From Syntrophales bacterium (GTDB lineage Bacteria; Desulfobacterota; Syntrophia; Syntrophales; UBA2210), in the NCBI GenBank assembly GCA_023228425.1, contig JALOBE010000022.1:1-42251 (forward strand): DNA of 42,251 nt. Reading direction: 5' to 3'. The notes below the pieces were generated by a model. It was given only the letters and a program-made list of their open reading frames with translations, did no database searches and was not told the origin of the DNA. Below, one piece after another: positions 32,515-41,658 of this stretch (position 1 is its first letter; each line of letters starts with the position of its first letter). The position numbers and the translations under genes are program-made.

Positions 32515-34320
32515 ATGAGCGAGAACGACGCCCCTCCGGAGGAGGAACGGGACAGGACACCCGGCCCCGACGAGGATACCAAGGCATTTTCAAGCTATAT
32601 CATACCCCTCACGGTCTTCCTGGTGGTGGCGGTCTTTGTCAGTCTCATCCTGATCATGGGATTCATGGACCTGCGGCGCCTGGACGGCACCCTGGTGGAG
32701 TTCATGGAAAACCGGGGCCTGGACATTGTCGCCACCATCGAGAACGTCGCCCAGGAAGACCTGGACTTCCTGGTGCGGACCCAGGGCGGGGATCTTGGCT
32801 ATTCCATCGTCGAACTCTCTGAAACCGAGTACCACATACGTCAGCGGTTCGTGAACTCTCTGATTCGGGTGGCCCAGAAGATCGAAGGACGCCAGCGTGA
32901 CGGCACCCTTTCCCAAAAAGATCTCGATGAGATCGCCGCCCGCGAGAAAGTGACCCTCATCGCCGTTCTCAACTGGTGGGGCCGCGTTACCCTGCTCAGC
33001 GGAGGCACGGCGCCTGACGAGCCGCTCTATGTTCCTCTCTCCCGGAGGGGGGAACAGGAAAAGCTCATGAGGGAATTCTTCGAATCCCTGGGCCTTCCGT
33101 CGGCCATGAGCTTTGTGGCGGCCCTGCGGAGCGACGGGCAGGATCTGTACATCATCGCCCTGGACGAGGGAAAGACAAAATACTGGGCCACGAGAATTGC
33201 CGTGGAAAAAGTCGTGGGGGGCATCGGCTGGGAGCATGAACTTGCCTGGCTCGATGTGACGGACCGGGAGGGAAACATCCTGGGTGAGGCGGGGGATCTG
33301 CCGGAGGCAGGCATCACCGCGGCAAACCTGCCGCTCCTGAATGTTCCGGAAGGAAAGGACGTGGCGAGCCGGAAGCTTCAGGCCGGAGGGAGCCATTTTC
33401 TGGAAGTCGCGGCGCCGCTGCACCTGGACGGAGATGTCGTGGGCTACGCCCGCCTGGGCCTCAAGTGGAACCGCGCCCGCTCGATCCTGGCGGAAAACAG
33501 GAACCGGATGACCTTTACCACCGTCATCCTCGCCCTCATCGGTACCCTGGCCACGGTGGGGCTCTACCGGAACCAGGCAAACCAGCTCCATCGGGTCGAG
33601 GAGATGAAAAAGAGGCTTCGCCGGGCGGAGCATCTCTCGGCGCTGGGTCAGCTCGCAGCCGGCGTGGCTCACGAAATCCGCAACCCCCTCAACGCGATCA
33701 GCATAGCCACCCAGCGGCTGCAACGGGAATTTTCTCCCAGGGACGAAGACGACCGGGACGACTTCAGCCGCATATCGGGCGTCATACGGGATGAAATCCG
33801 GCGACTCAACGGGATCATAGAGGAATTCGTCACCTTTTTCAGGATCAGGCGCATGGAGCTGCATCCCCGCTCCCTTGAGGAGGTACTCCGGAAGATGCTG
33901 GCCGTCATGGAAGCAGAATTGCAGGACGGAGGCATCATTCTGCGAAGCTCCCTGGAGGGTGAGACCCTGGTTTCCATGGATGCGGACAAGCTCACCCAGG
34001 CCCTGTACAACATCGTGAAAAACGCGGCGGAGTCAATATCCGGCACGGGCACAATCTGTGTCGACGTCGAACCGCGGCCGGACAGCCGCGTCGCGGTGGT
34101 CATCGCCGACACGGGTTCGGGTCTTGCCCCCGATGAACTGGAGCAGATCTTCAACCCGGAGTACACCACCAAAGAAAAGGGGCTGGGACTGGGGCTGACG
34201 CTGGCCCATGACATCATAGACGGCCACGGAGGCGAAATACATGCCGCCAGCAACAAGGGGAGGGGCACCACCTTCGAGATCATCCTTCCCCTGTGTGAGC
34301 CGCGATCGGGAGACACATAG
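32515..34320 (+). CDS. Membrane histidine kinase (NtrB/ZraS-like)
   Basis: A 601-residue sensor kinase. A membrane segment (about residues 24-46) and a second one (about 332-350) bracket a periplasmic sensing domain of roughly 285 residues. The cytoplasmic part has the H-box AGVAHEIRNPLNAIS with phosphorylated His386, an N-box (NIVKNAAESI), and G-boxes (ADTGSGLAPDEL, GLGLGLTLAHDII). It should phosphorylate the regulator that starts two bases after its stop. The ATG at 32515 is chosen because it begins the natural hydrophilic N terminus; the frame extends to 32413 into a repeat-adjacent region. The signal sensed is unknown. Confidence 0.93.
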   Translation: MSENDAPPEEERDRTPGPDEDTKAFSSYIIPLTVFLVVAVFVSLILIMGFMDLRRLDGTLVEFMENRGLDIVATIENVAQEDLDFLVRTQGGDLGYSIVELSETEYHIRQRFVNSLIRVAQKIEGRQRDGTLSQKDLDEIAAREKVTLIAVLNWWGRVTLLSGGTAPDEPLYVPLSRRGEQEKLMREFFESLGLPSAMSFVAALRSDGQDLYIIALDEGKTKYWATRIAVEKVVGGIGWEHELAWLDVTDREGNILGEAGDLPEAGITAANLPLLNVPEGKDVASRKLQAGGSHFLEVAAPLHLDGDVVGYARLGLKWNRARSILAENRNRMTFTTVILALIGTLATVGLYRNQANQLHRVEEMKKRLRRAEHLSALGQLAAGVAHEIRNPLNAISIATQRLQREFSPRDEDDRDDFSRISGVIRDEIRRLNGIIEEFVTFFRIRRMELHPRSLEEVLRKMLAVMEAELQDGGIILRSSLEGETLVSMDADKLTQALYNIVKNAAESISGTGTICVDVEPRPDSRVAVVIADTGSGLAPDELEQIFNPEYTTKEKGLGLGLTLAHDIIDGHGGEIHAASNKGRGTTFEIILPLCEPRSGDT

Positions 34321-34322
34321 CA

Positions 34323-35690
34323 ATGAAGGGACTCAACATTCTTATCACCGAAGACGAACGGACGCAACGGGAGCTGCTTCGGGATTTTCTCGCCCGGGAA
34401 GGGCACATGATCACCGAGGCCGGCACCGGCGACGAAGCCCTGAACCAGGTCCTGGACGGTCAGATCGACATGGTTCTTCTGGACTTCAAGATGCCCGGCA
34501 TGAATGGTCTCGAGACGCTCCGAAAAATAAAAGGCATCAATCCTTCCATCGACATCATCATGATGACCGCCTACGGCACCGTTGAAACGGCGGTACAGGC
34601 CATGAAAGAGGGTGCCCTGGACTACATCACGAAGCCTGTTGAACTGGATGAACTGCTCCTGCTCATCGACCGCACTGCGGAGCGGCGTACGCTGATCCGG
34701 GAAAACGAGATCCTCCGGCAGAAACTCTGGAAAAAGGACATGGACGGAGGCCGGATCATCTACCGGAGTCCGAGTATGGAATCGCTCATCAACATGGCAG
34801 GCCGCGTCGCCGCGAGCCGGGCCACGGTTCTCATCCAGGGAGAAAGCGGCACAGGGAAGGAACTCTTCGCCCGTCTCATACACGGAACCAGCCCGCGGGC
34901 GGACAAGCCCATGATCGTCGTCAACTGCAGCGCCCTGCCGGAGACGCTCCTGGAAAGCGAACTCTTCGGCCACGAAAAGGGCTCCTTCACGGGAGCCACG
35001 GCACGCCGCGTCGGGCGCTTCGAAGAGGCCGACGAGGGCACGCTCTTCCTCGATGAAATCGGCGAGCTGTCGGCGCCGGTGCAGGTAAAACTGCTCCGCT
35101 TCCTCCAGGAACGGGAGTTCCAGCGCCTGGGAGGGAACCAGACGCTCAGGGCCGATGTGAGAATCATCAGCGCCACCAACCGCAATCTGGAAGAACGCAT
35201 GAAGGAGGGGACCTTCCGGGACGACCTGTACTACCGGCTGAACGTGGTGGCCATGCACATTCCCCCGCTCAGGGAACGAAAAGAGGACATCGAGCTCCTG
35301 GTCAGCCATTTCATCACCCGCTTCGCACGGGAGAACGAAAAGCCCATCGAGGGCGTCAGCAGCGAGGCACAGGACCTTCTCCTCAAGTACGATTACCCGG
35401 GCAACGTGCGAGAACTGGAAAACATCATCGAACGGGCCGCCGTGATCACCCGGAGCAGGGTCATATCGCTGCGGGACCTGCCTTTCAAGGACGCCCTGCC
35501 TCACCGTCCCGGCGCCGCCGTCGGCGCCACGGGGGGCCTGATGAAGGATTCCGTGGAAACCCTTGAGTGCCAGCTTATAGAGCAGGCCCTGGAGAAAGCC
35601 GGGGGGAACCAGACACGGGCCGCCGACATCCTGGGCATCACGGAACGGACGCTACGGTACAAAATGAAGAAGTACGGCCTGAAACAATGA
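34323..35690 (+). CDS. Sigma-54-dependent response regulator (NtrC/ZraR family)
   Basis: A 455-residue activator in three parts. The receiver domain has Asp54 (LLDFKMPG) and Lys104. The AAA+ domain has Walker A GESGTGKE (173-180), the sigma-54 contact loop GSFTGA (220-225, usually GAFTGA), Walker B LFLDEIGE and NVRELENII. The Fis-type helix-turn-helix at the C terminus contains NQTRAADILGITERTLRYKM. It will activate sigma-54 promoters when phosphorylated by the kinase upstream. Its targets are not evident. The Ala-to-Ser change in the loop is tolerated in some family members. Confidence 0.95.
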   Translation: MKGLNILITEDERTQRELLRDFLAREGHMITEAGTGDEALNQVLDGQIDMVLLDFKMPGMNGLETLRKIKGINPSIDIIMMTAYGTVETAVQAMKEGALDYITKPVELDELLLLIDRTAERRTLIRENEILRQKLWKKDMDGGRIIYRSPSMESLINMAGRVAASRATVLIQGESGTGKELFARLIHGTSPRADKPMIVVNCSALPETLLESELFGHEKGSFTGATARRVGRFEEADEGTLFLDEIGELSAPVQVKLLRFLQEREFQRLGGNQTLRADVRIISATNRNLEERMKEGTFRDDLYYRLNVVAMHIPPLRERKEDIELLVSHFITRFARENEKPIEGVSSEAQDLLLKYDYPGNVRELENIIERAAVITRSRVISLRDLPFKDALPHRPGAAVGATGGLMKDSVETLECQLIEQALEKAGGNQTRAADILGITERTLRYKMKKYGLKQ

Positions 35691-35747
35691 GGACCTGACG
35701 ACAGACTCAGAACACTCCGCCGCCCCAACCTTTCGCCGCCACTACCC

Positions 35748-35780
35748 CTCCGTCATTCCCGCGAATGCGGGAGTCCGGAG
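35748..35780. repeat. Classical REP hairpin
   Basis: CTCCG...CCCGC-GAAT-GCGGG...CGGAG folds into a two-part stem with a GAAT loop. The core resembles the common bacterial REP type (GTCATTCCCGCGAATGCGGG). It follows the response regulator and may also act as its transcript end. Confidence 0.75.
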
Positions 35781-35799
35781 TGAGGGCGTTGACGTTTGT

Positions 35800-36200
35800 C
35801 AATTCGAGAGGCTTGTTACATTCCACCATTTTGAGGAGTACCCACATCCCGTTATGTGGAAGGGTGTCCGTGGTGCCGCATTCCGAGGGGCACCCATGAC
35901 ACCGTCATTCAGAGGAGCATCCGTGATACAGATTCCTCACACGCCTTCGGCGGTTCGGAATGACGGTGATCCGCTGGTATGGTGGGCTTGTTACATTCCA
36001 CCATTTTGAGGAGTACCCACATCCCGTTATGTGGAAGGGCGTCCGTGGTGCCGTCTTCTCGATGAGCATCCACATCCCGTTATTTTGAGGAGCACCCATA
36101 CTCCGTCATTTCGAGGAGCGAAGCGACGAGAAATCTTGCTTTTCACTTGTCATCGTGAAAGATTTCTCCCTCCGGTTCCCTCCGGTCGAAATGACGTAAC
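35800..36200. repeat. REP-like repeat cluster 5
   Basis: The gap between converging response-regulator and phosphoesterase genes contains many partial units of about 25 bases (GTCATTTCGAGGAGCACCCATA type). It also has a reversed half-unit with the linker GTGATCCGCTGGTATGGTGG (about 35,925-35,985) and one full head-to-head pair at 36105-36195. A block beginning CCACCATTTTGAGGAGTACC occurs twice, about 180 bases apart. Confidence 0.9.
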
Positions 36201-36254
36201 GGGGCGGCCTCAATGACGGATGCGGGTTTCTGTTCGTGCGATGGAACCCCCTGG

Positions 36255-36338
36255 ATTGCCGCCTTTGCGGCAATGACCTGTCGTTCGCATTGTCCCCTGT
36301 AGAAGTGAACGTCACCGGATGCCCGCTTTTGCGGGCAT
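36255..36338. repeat. Two short REP hairpins
   Basis: ATTGCCGC-CTTT-GCGGCAAT at 36255-36274 and ATGCCCGC-TTTT-GCGGGCAT at 36319-36338 are perfect 8-bp stems with four-base loops. They lie just after repeat cluster 5, at the 3' side of the phosphoesterase gene. Confidence 0.7.
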
Positions 36339-36352
36339 GGCGCAGGAATCCT

Positions 36353-37525
36353 TCAGGTTCCATCCTTCGGGGATGTTCTGACAAGATCGATGACGACCAC
36401 TTCCGGCGGGGAGAGGATCCGCATGGCCGGGCCCCAGGTGCCGGCACCGCGGCTGACGTAGAGCCGTCCCCCTCCGGGCAGGTGGTGATACCCCGAGGCA
36501 TACCGGTAGAAGAGACTTGTCACGAGGTTGAAGGGGGCGATCTGTCCCCGGTGGGTGTGGCCCGACAGCTGGAGATCAAAGGGGCTCGGGTCGGCACCGC
36601 TCACCGTGGGCTGGTGCTTCAGGAGCAGGCGGAAGGACCCGGTGGCGGTCCCGGCAAGCAGGCCGTCTTCCGGTTCGCCCTCTCCGAAACCCCGGGGTGA
36701 ACGCAGGGGTGACCGTCCCTGGCCGGCGGGATCGTCGACACCGGCGATAACCATGGCGCCGTCGAGAATCGTGACCGTTTCGTCCCGCAGCACCCGGAAT
36801 CCTGCCGACTCCATGAATTCCTGTGCATGGTCTTCGCCGGCATAGAACTCATGGTTTCCCATGACGGCGTATTTTCCGCAGGGCGGTTCAACGGCCCGCA
36901 GGAGAGGAATCATCCCGGCGATGTGATCCATCTGGCCGTCCACAAGGTCGCCGGTGGCCACGAGCAGATCAGGCCCGGCTTCCCTGACCAGGTCGAGAAT
37001 CCTTGAAAGCCTGCCTTCGCGGAATACCAGCCCCAGATGCACATCGGAAATCTGAACGATGCGGAACCGCTCCAGGTGATCGGGCAGTTTCGGCGTCTCG
37101 ATGGTAATGTGCGTGATACCGACGTTCCGGGCCTCGTAACAGCCCCAGGCAGAGAGTCCCAGGCCGAGAACCAGGGACAGGGCCGTGGTTGTGGAAACCG
37201 CAAGCAGGCGCGAACCGCCGAACCCTGCAAGAGACAGGGGCAAACGCAGTATGTCGAAGACGATGAGCAGCGAAAGGGTGATAAAGACAAATCCCATCCA
37301 GGTATAGGCCGCGTAGGCGAACAGGAGAGCCGGACCCTCCGGTCCATGCCGTTCGACAAAACGCACCAGGATGGGTGAGACCACGAGAAAGACCGCCAGG
37401 CCCCCCATGAGGAGGCTTCCCGCGGGTCCCGGGGAAAAAAGATCGCCCAGGCGCGTGAACAGGTACAGGTGCATTCCTCCGTATACGAGGAGGAAGACCG
37501 TCAGAAAGACAATCATCATTTTCAT
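36353..37525 (-). CDS. Membrane-anchored metallophosphoesterase
   Basis: A 390-residue calcineurin-like phosphoesterase. About 150 N-terminal residues contain several hydrophobic segments. The catalytic domain follows with the metal-ligand motifs in order: ISDVHLGL, TGDLVDG, GNHEFYAG, LLLKHQP and SGHTHRGQ. Proteins of this layout (YkuE/YaeI-like) act on phospholipid-type substrates near the membrane; that role here is inferred. GGAGAGATT precedes the ATG at 37525; an in-frame start at 37606 would overlap the MEMO-family gene upstream and is less likely. Confidence 0.9.
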   Translation of the reverse strand: MKMMIVFLTVFLLVYGGMHLYLFTRLGDLFSPGPAGSLLMGGLAVFLVVSPILVRFVERHGPEGPALLFAYAAYTWMGFVFITLSLLIVFDILRLPLSLAGFGGSRLLAVSTTTALSLVLGLGLSAWGCYEARNVGITHITIETPKLPDHLERFRIVQISDVHLGLVFREGRLSRILDLVREAGPDLLVATGDLVDGQMDHIAGMIPLLRAVEPPCGKYAVMGNHEFYAGEDHAQEFMESAGFRVLRDETVTILDGAMVIAGVDDPAGQGRSPLRSPRGFGEGEPEDGLLAGTATGSFRLLLKHQPTVSGADPSPFDLQLSGHTHRGQIAPFNLVTSLFYRYASGYHHLPGGGRLYVSRGAGTWGPAMRILSPPEVVVIDLVRTSPKDGT

Positions 37526-37602
37526 AATCTCTCTCCGGCCGGGCGGAGAGGCGGACCTGCCGGAGTGCCTGCCGGCGCGTTCCGGCCTGTGTGTCGACAC
37601 CG

Positions 37603-38835
37603 TCATCCGTCAGAGGCCCGCTCAAAAACCATGGCGGCGTAGGTCACGGCGCTTCCCGTGGCATCTTCGTGATATACCCGGTGATCGAGGAGCCTTCCCC
37701 TGCTTTCACGCATGAGGCGGACAAAAACCATCATCGCCGGAAATCCGCAGACGTGAAACCGGTGATCCGTCCGGCAGGCGTTGCTGAAAAGCCCTTCCGC
37801 GTCTCCTTGCTCGATGAGGGACAGGATGCGTCTGTCGTTTTCAAGGGCCTCGGGCAGGATGACCGGCGCGGGCTCGTGGTGTCCGAACTTATGCCCCAGA
37901 TGCGAAAAATCGACGGCGGCAACAACCAGCGTCCCGCCGCCCCGACGGGCAATCATGCTCTCCAGCACCTGGACGGTTTCCGCGAAGCGCCGGTCTTCGA
38001 GCGCATCGCCGTCCTCGATGACGGGGTGAAGCGAGCCGCAGAGGATCGGCACGATCTGGAAAGGCCGATCGAGGTAGTGCTGAAGACAGGGGATCTGCAG
38101 CTCGATGGAATGTTCCATTTTATGGCCGAAATCATCGGAAGCAAGGGCCCCCGGCGGCAGGAGCCCCTTAAGCTCGCCGATAAAGTCAGAGTCCGGCGCG
38201 ACCCTGCCGAAGGGCGTCAGGAATCCCTTGTCGCAGACCGAGTAGAGTCCGTCCTGTCCCTGGTGATTGATTCCCAGAACGACGACCCGGTCGTACCGCC
38301 GGCCCCGGAGACGGCGGTAGAGGTCAACGTAGAGGTTCCCGGCGACGGTCGTGTCGATATGAGGTGCCAGCAGGCCCGTGACGGCAGTGCCTGTGTCATC
38401 CCGGCCGAGGGCCGGAAGATCGTTTTCGAGGGCATCCAGCGTTGTCGCCAGTTCCACCGGGTCGGAGCTGTAGGCCCTTCCGGCAAAAACAGGCAGGCGG
38501 TCCTTTTCGCGTTCGAAGGTCTCCCGCAAGGCCCTCTCCGTTTCCCTGAACCCCCGGCTGTCCAGCAGGTAGTGACGGTCCAGGTGAGACAGGAGGCCGT
38601 CCACGTCATCCAGGGTGAGGGCTCCCGGAAACCCCGTCCCGGCGAGGCTTTCCAGAAGGTCCCGCCGGTCGTGGCGGCCGTCGAGCTTTTCCAGGAACCG
38701 GTACAGGGCCATGTCCAGCGCGATAGTATCGCCGGAGAGCCTCAAGGGATCGGAAAACAGGATGACCCGCCGGCCCCGGTAGACCGTGGCAACAAGCTGT
38801 ATGTCTCGTCTGAGACGCGGATGCTCCATCATCAT
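37603..38835 (-). CDS. MEMO-family protein (AmmeMemoRadiSam system protein B) with N-terminal PqqD/RRE-like extension
   Basis: A 410-residue protein. The C-terminal part (about 148-405) is a MEMO domain, related to extradiol dioxygenases: LLAPHID (His159), VVLGINHQG, DDFGHKMEHSIELQIPCL, VVAAVDFSHLG and a closing GSAVTYAAMV. In bacteria this family often travels with an AMMECR1 protein and a radical SAM enzyme; neither is in this window. The first 95 residues (LRLSGDTIALDMALYRFLEKLDG, then LLSHLDRHYLLD) resemble small winged-helix PqqD/RRE peptide-binding domains. It lies between the phosphoesterase (77 bases) and cardiolipin synthase (3 bases), probably in one transcript. Confidence 0.85.
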   Translation of the reverse strand: MMMEHPRLRRDIQLVATVYRGRRVILFSDPLRLSGDTIALDMALYRFLEKLDGRHDRRDLLESLAGTGFPGALTLDDVDGLLSHLDRHYLLDSRGFRETERALRETFEREKDRLPVFAGRAYSSDPVELATTLDALENDLPALGRDDTGTAVTGLLAPHIDTTVAGNLYVDLYRRLRGRRYDRVVVLGINHQGQDGLYSVCDKGFLTPFGRVAPDSDFIGELKGLLPPGALASDDFGHKMEHSIELQIPCLQHYLDRPFQIVPILCGSLHPVIEDGDALEDRRFAETVQVLESMIARRGGGTLVVAAVDFSHLGHKFGHHEPAPVILPEALENDRRILSLIEQGDAEGLFSNACRTDHRFHVCGFPAMMVFVRLMRESRGRLLDHRVYHEDATGSAVTYAAMVFERASDG

Positions 38836-38838
38836 TCC

Positions 38839-40362
38839 TCACAGATAGGGCGACATGAGCCAGGCCAGGGAGTCCCGAAGGCGCAGCGGTAATGGTCGGC
38901 TGTCCACTTCCTGGAGCGTCACGCGCCGCGACACCCGGCACACCCGTTTCACATGATCCGCCAGTGCCGCAGCGAGCGGGCGATCATAGACTTCGACAGC
39001 CACTTCGAAATTGAGCCGCAGGCTCCGGGGATCGATGTTTGCCGATCCGATATGGATATAGTACCCGTCAACGATAAAAAGCTTCGTATGAACGAAGGGC
39101 GGTGGCTGATAATATACCTCGACGCCCCACATGAGCAGTTCCCAGAGCAGGTTTCGTGTTGCCCAGTGGACAAAGGGAAGATTGTTTTCTTCGGGGAGAA
39201 TGATGCTCACCTGTATTCCCCGAAGCGACGCCGCCTGGAGGGCCGCCATGAGTCCCCGGGGCGGAATGAAATAGGGCGTCATGATCGTGATCGATTTCCG
39301 GGCCGCCGTGACGGCCGCGTTGAGAATCACCGACAGCTTGTCCAGATCGTCATTGGGACCGTCGGTAATGACACGGCAGAGCGCCATTGATTTTCTCTCC
39401 GTTGTCCCGGGAGGCCGGATGCCCTCGAATCGCCCGTTTTCCCGGGCCAGACCGTCCGGAGGGTCGCTTTCGGAAATGTACGGAGGCTTCCGCCGGTAAT
39501 CCGTCCCGGATCGGTGCTGTCCCGTGACAAAGGCCCAGTCCTCGAGAAAAACAGCCTCCAGGAGGGAAGCCACAGGGCCCTCAAGCCGGAAATGCATGTC
39601 AACCACCCGCGCGGGATTCTCCAGGTTCTCCGCCAGGTGACGGTCTCCGATGTTCATGCCTCCGGCAAAGGCCGTCACGCCGTCGGCCACAAGCAGTTTT
39701 CTGTGGTTGCGAAGGTTGATGTGAAAGGTCGGCATGATCAGGCGGGGCGGAAGGAACCGTTCCGCGGCAACGCCTGCCCGGCGGAGGAGCGTCCCCGCCC
39801 GGGGCAGAGAGTACCATTCCCCGATGCCGTCGAGAATCACCCGCACATCGACACCCCGGCGGGCCGCGTCGCCCAGGGCCGCGATGAAGTGCCGTCCCGT
39901 CGTGTTTGTTTCGAAAATGTAGGTCGTCAGGTACAGGGACTCCCGAGACTCCCTGATGGCTTCGAGCATGGCTGGATAGGCCTGCTCCCCATTGTGATAC
40001 AGATCGACGCTGTTTCCTCCCACCAGCGGCTGTTTCGTAACGGCGCCGGAAATGTTCACCAGTTCGGCGCAGTCCGCGGCGTTGACGGCAAAGGCCCGCA
40101 CCAGTTCCTGCTCCGCTCTCCCATCATAGATTCTGTACGGTGGTTCGTCCTCCTCGGGACGGAGCTTTCTGGCCCGGGTCCGTACCCGGTTGACGCCGAA
40201 AAAGAAGTATAACAGGGGGCCTCCCAGGGGAACGAGGACGCACAGGGCGATCCAGCCCATGGAAGCCTTGGGGTCGCGCTTGGAAATGAGGGCGTGACCG
40301 GCACTGACGATGGTCAGCAGGACAATCGACAGGGAGGCAAGAAAATTGAGCAGGGATGTCAA
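38839..40362 (-). CDS. cls: Cardiolipin synthase (phospholipase D family)
   Basis: Cls joins two phosphatidylglycerols into cardiolipin at the inner membrane. Two N-terminal membrane segments are followed by two HKD motifs: HRKLLVADG...GGMNIGD and HTKLFIVDG...GSANID. The order and spacing fit the ClsA family. I prefer a TTG start at 40362, because AAGGAG lies eight bases upstream and the protein then begins right at the first membrane segment; the ATG at 40416 is an alternative that adds 18 residues. With the phosphoesterase and MEMO-family gene it forms a likely three-gene envelope operon. Confidence 0.92.
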   Translation of the reverse strand: MTSLLNFLASLSIVLLTIVSAGHALISKRDPKASMGWIALCVLVPLGGPLLYFFFGVNRVRTRARKLRPEEDEPPYRIYDGRAEQELVRAFAVNAADCAELVNISGAVTKQPLVGGNSVDLYHNGEQAYPAMLEAIRESRESLYLTTYIFETNTTGRHFIAALGDAARRGVDVRVILDGIGEWYSLPRAGTLLRRAGVAAERFLPPRLIMPTFHINLRNHRKLLVADGVTAFAGGMNIGDRHLAENLENPARVVDMHFRLEGPVASLLEAVFLEDWAFVTGQHRSGTDYRRKPPYISESDPPDGLARENGRFEGIRPPGTTERKSMALCRVITDGPNDDLDKLSVILNAAVTAARKSITIMTPYFIPPRGLMAALQAASLRGIQVSIILPEENNLPFVHWATRNLLWELLMWGVEVYYQPPPFVHTKLFIVDGYYIHIGSANIDPRSLRLNFEVAVEVYDRPLAAALADHVKRVCRVSRRVTLQEVDSRPLPLRLRDSLAWLMSPYL

Positions 40363-40571
40363 CAGGAACGCTCCTTTGCCGGATAGGCCGGTCCCGGCGT
40401 CATGGTTGTCGTACAAGGCCTGTGCCGCGGTACGGGGCAGAAACCGTCATTCCGGAAAAGCATGTTACTTCATGGGCCCGGTGTTTTCAACAAAAAGACT
40501 CCTCCGATTGACATTTGAAAAAACCTGCCTATCATAAACACCGTGCGGCAAATGCCCGCCGGAGAAAGAGC

Positions 40572-40793
40572 ATGAAAGACAAAGTCAGGAAAAGCCTCGA
40601 TGAAATACGGCCCGCCCTGAAGGCCGACGGTGGAGACGTCGAGCTTGTCGATGTCAGCGACGACGGTGTGGTCAGAGTAAAACTCACGGGCGCCTGCGCG
40701 GGCTGCCCCATGGCACAGATGACCCTGAAAAGCGGCATCGAAAAGCGCCTCAAACAGGATGTCCCCGAAATCAAGGAAGTCGTCAGGGACTGA
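40572..40793 (+). CDS. NifU-like (Nfu) iron-sulfur cluster scaffold protein
   Basis: A 73-residue protein consisting only of the NifU C-terminal domain, which carries Fe-S clusters and delivers them to apoproteins. The conserved start (IRPALKADGGDVELVDV) and the cluster-binding CAGCP pair are present. CGGAGAAAGAGC precedes the ATG at 40572; a frame extending to 40515 has no such site. It is divergent from cardiolipin synthase and followed by REP-like units. Confidence 0.93.
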   Translation: MKDKVRKSLDEIRPALKADGGDVELVDVSDDGVVRVKLTGACAGCPMAQMTLKSGIEKRLKQDVPEIKEVVRD

Positions 40794-40814
40794 CGGCGGT
40801 CCGACGAACCCGAA

Positions 40815-41056
40815 ACTTGTCATTTCGAAAGAGCGGCGTCCATGTTTGTCCTGTGAAAGAGTGAAGCCCTCGTATCACATTCCAGAGAAACGACGCCCAC
40901 AACCGTTCTTTCGAAGAAGCCTCCCTCTGTGTCGTTTCGAAGATGGAGGGTGCGCCCCCCTACTTGCCGTTTCGAAGGAACTCCCCCACATCCCGTCATT
41001 TCGAAGGAGCGGCGCCCATAACCGTCATTTCGAAGGAGCGAAGCGACTGAGAAATC
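40815..41056. repeat. REP-like partial units leading into GIY-YIG unit 1
   Basis: Degenerate GTCATTTCGAA-type units occur roughly every 30-60 bases from the NifU-like stop onward, most ending before the GAGAAATCT part. The last (from 41024) is complete and runs into the stop codon of the first GIY-YIG gene. Confidence 0.8.
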
Positions 41057-41408
41057 TTACAGCGTCCCACTTAAATCTTCCCATCCGGGGTTCATCCGTT
41101 CTACCAGCCTGTTTTTCTTTTCTCTTCGCCACTTCTTGATTTCTTTTTCCCTGGTAATGGCCGCAATCATATCGTCCGTCTCCTCAAAATAAACCAGCTT
41201 GTATATGTTGTATTTCGCTGTAAATCCCTTCACAAGATTGTTTCGGTGCTCGTACACTCGCCGCTCCAGGTTATTCGTCACCCCGGTATACATGACCTGG
41301 TTGTTCCAGTTGGTCAGTATGTAGACGTAGCCTGTGGTCGTCATGACAAAACCCTCCTTCTGTGGTGTGATACAGATTCCTCACGCGCCTTCGGCGGTTC
41401 GGAATGAC
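41024..41408. mobile_element. GIY-YIG repeat element, unit 1 (385 bp)
   Basis: The unit starts with a half-unit GTCATTTCGAAGGAGCGAAG...GAGAAATCTT and holds one GIY-YIG gene on the minus strand. It closes with an opposed half-unit AGATTCCTCACGCGCC...TCGGAATGAC. The arrangement is the same as in the short 91-bp pairs, with the gene in place of the spacer. Unit 2 has exactly the same length. Confidence 0.7.
41057..41344 (-). CDS. Small GIY-YIG endonuclease, copy 1 (UPF0213/COG2827-like)
   Basis: A 95-residue single-domain nuclease. Catalytic landmarks are all present: YVYIL and YTGVT (the GIY and YIG strands, residues 6-21), the arginine in LERRVYEHR, the tyrosines of YNIYKLVYFEE, the metal-binding glutamate in TREKEIKKW, and a closing NPGWEDL. 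Its stop codon TAA lies inside the adjoining repeat half-unit, so gene and repeat are fused at the base level. GGAGGGTTTTGTC precedes the ATG. It would nick or cut DNA; a role in moving or copying the flanking repeats is inference. Confidence 0.9.
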   Translation of the reverse strand: MTTTGYVYILTNWNNQVMYTGVTNNLERRVYEHRNNLVKGFTAKYNIYKLVYFEETDDMIAAITREKEIKKWRREKKNRLVERMNPGWEDLSGTL

Positions 41409-41640
41409 GGCGGGGGGCAGCGGTTCGGAATGACAGGAAAGGGGGCAACCGGACAGTTCGGAATGACGGGAGTGTGGCGGTCCGGATTGAGAGGCTGTGT
41501 AATCCCGGGGGGATGCGTGATCAAGATTCCTCACGCGCCTACGGCGCTTCGGAATGACAGGAAAGGGGGCGGTCGGACGGTTCGGAATGACAGGAAGGGG
41601 AGGCGGACGGTTCGGAATGACAGGGGTTTGTCATTTCGAA
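41405..41640. repeat. Reversed half-units and fragments between GIY-YIG units 1 and 2
   Basis: The gap contains a complete reversed half-unit (AAGATTCCTCACGCGCCTAC...TTCGGAATGAC, about 41,524-41,559) and at least four fragments ending GGTTCGGAATGACAGG. The complete one has the loop GTA with a five-base stem, a variant of the GAA loop seen elsewhere. Confidence 0.8.
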
Positions 41641-41658
41641 GGAGGGACGCCCATAACC

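Noticed and set aside
33669..35504. 611-codon minus-strand frame opposite the kinase and response regulator
   Set aside because: It is antisense to two well-identified genes and has no recognisable domain.
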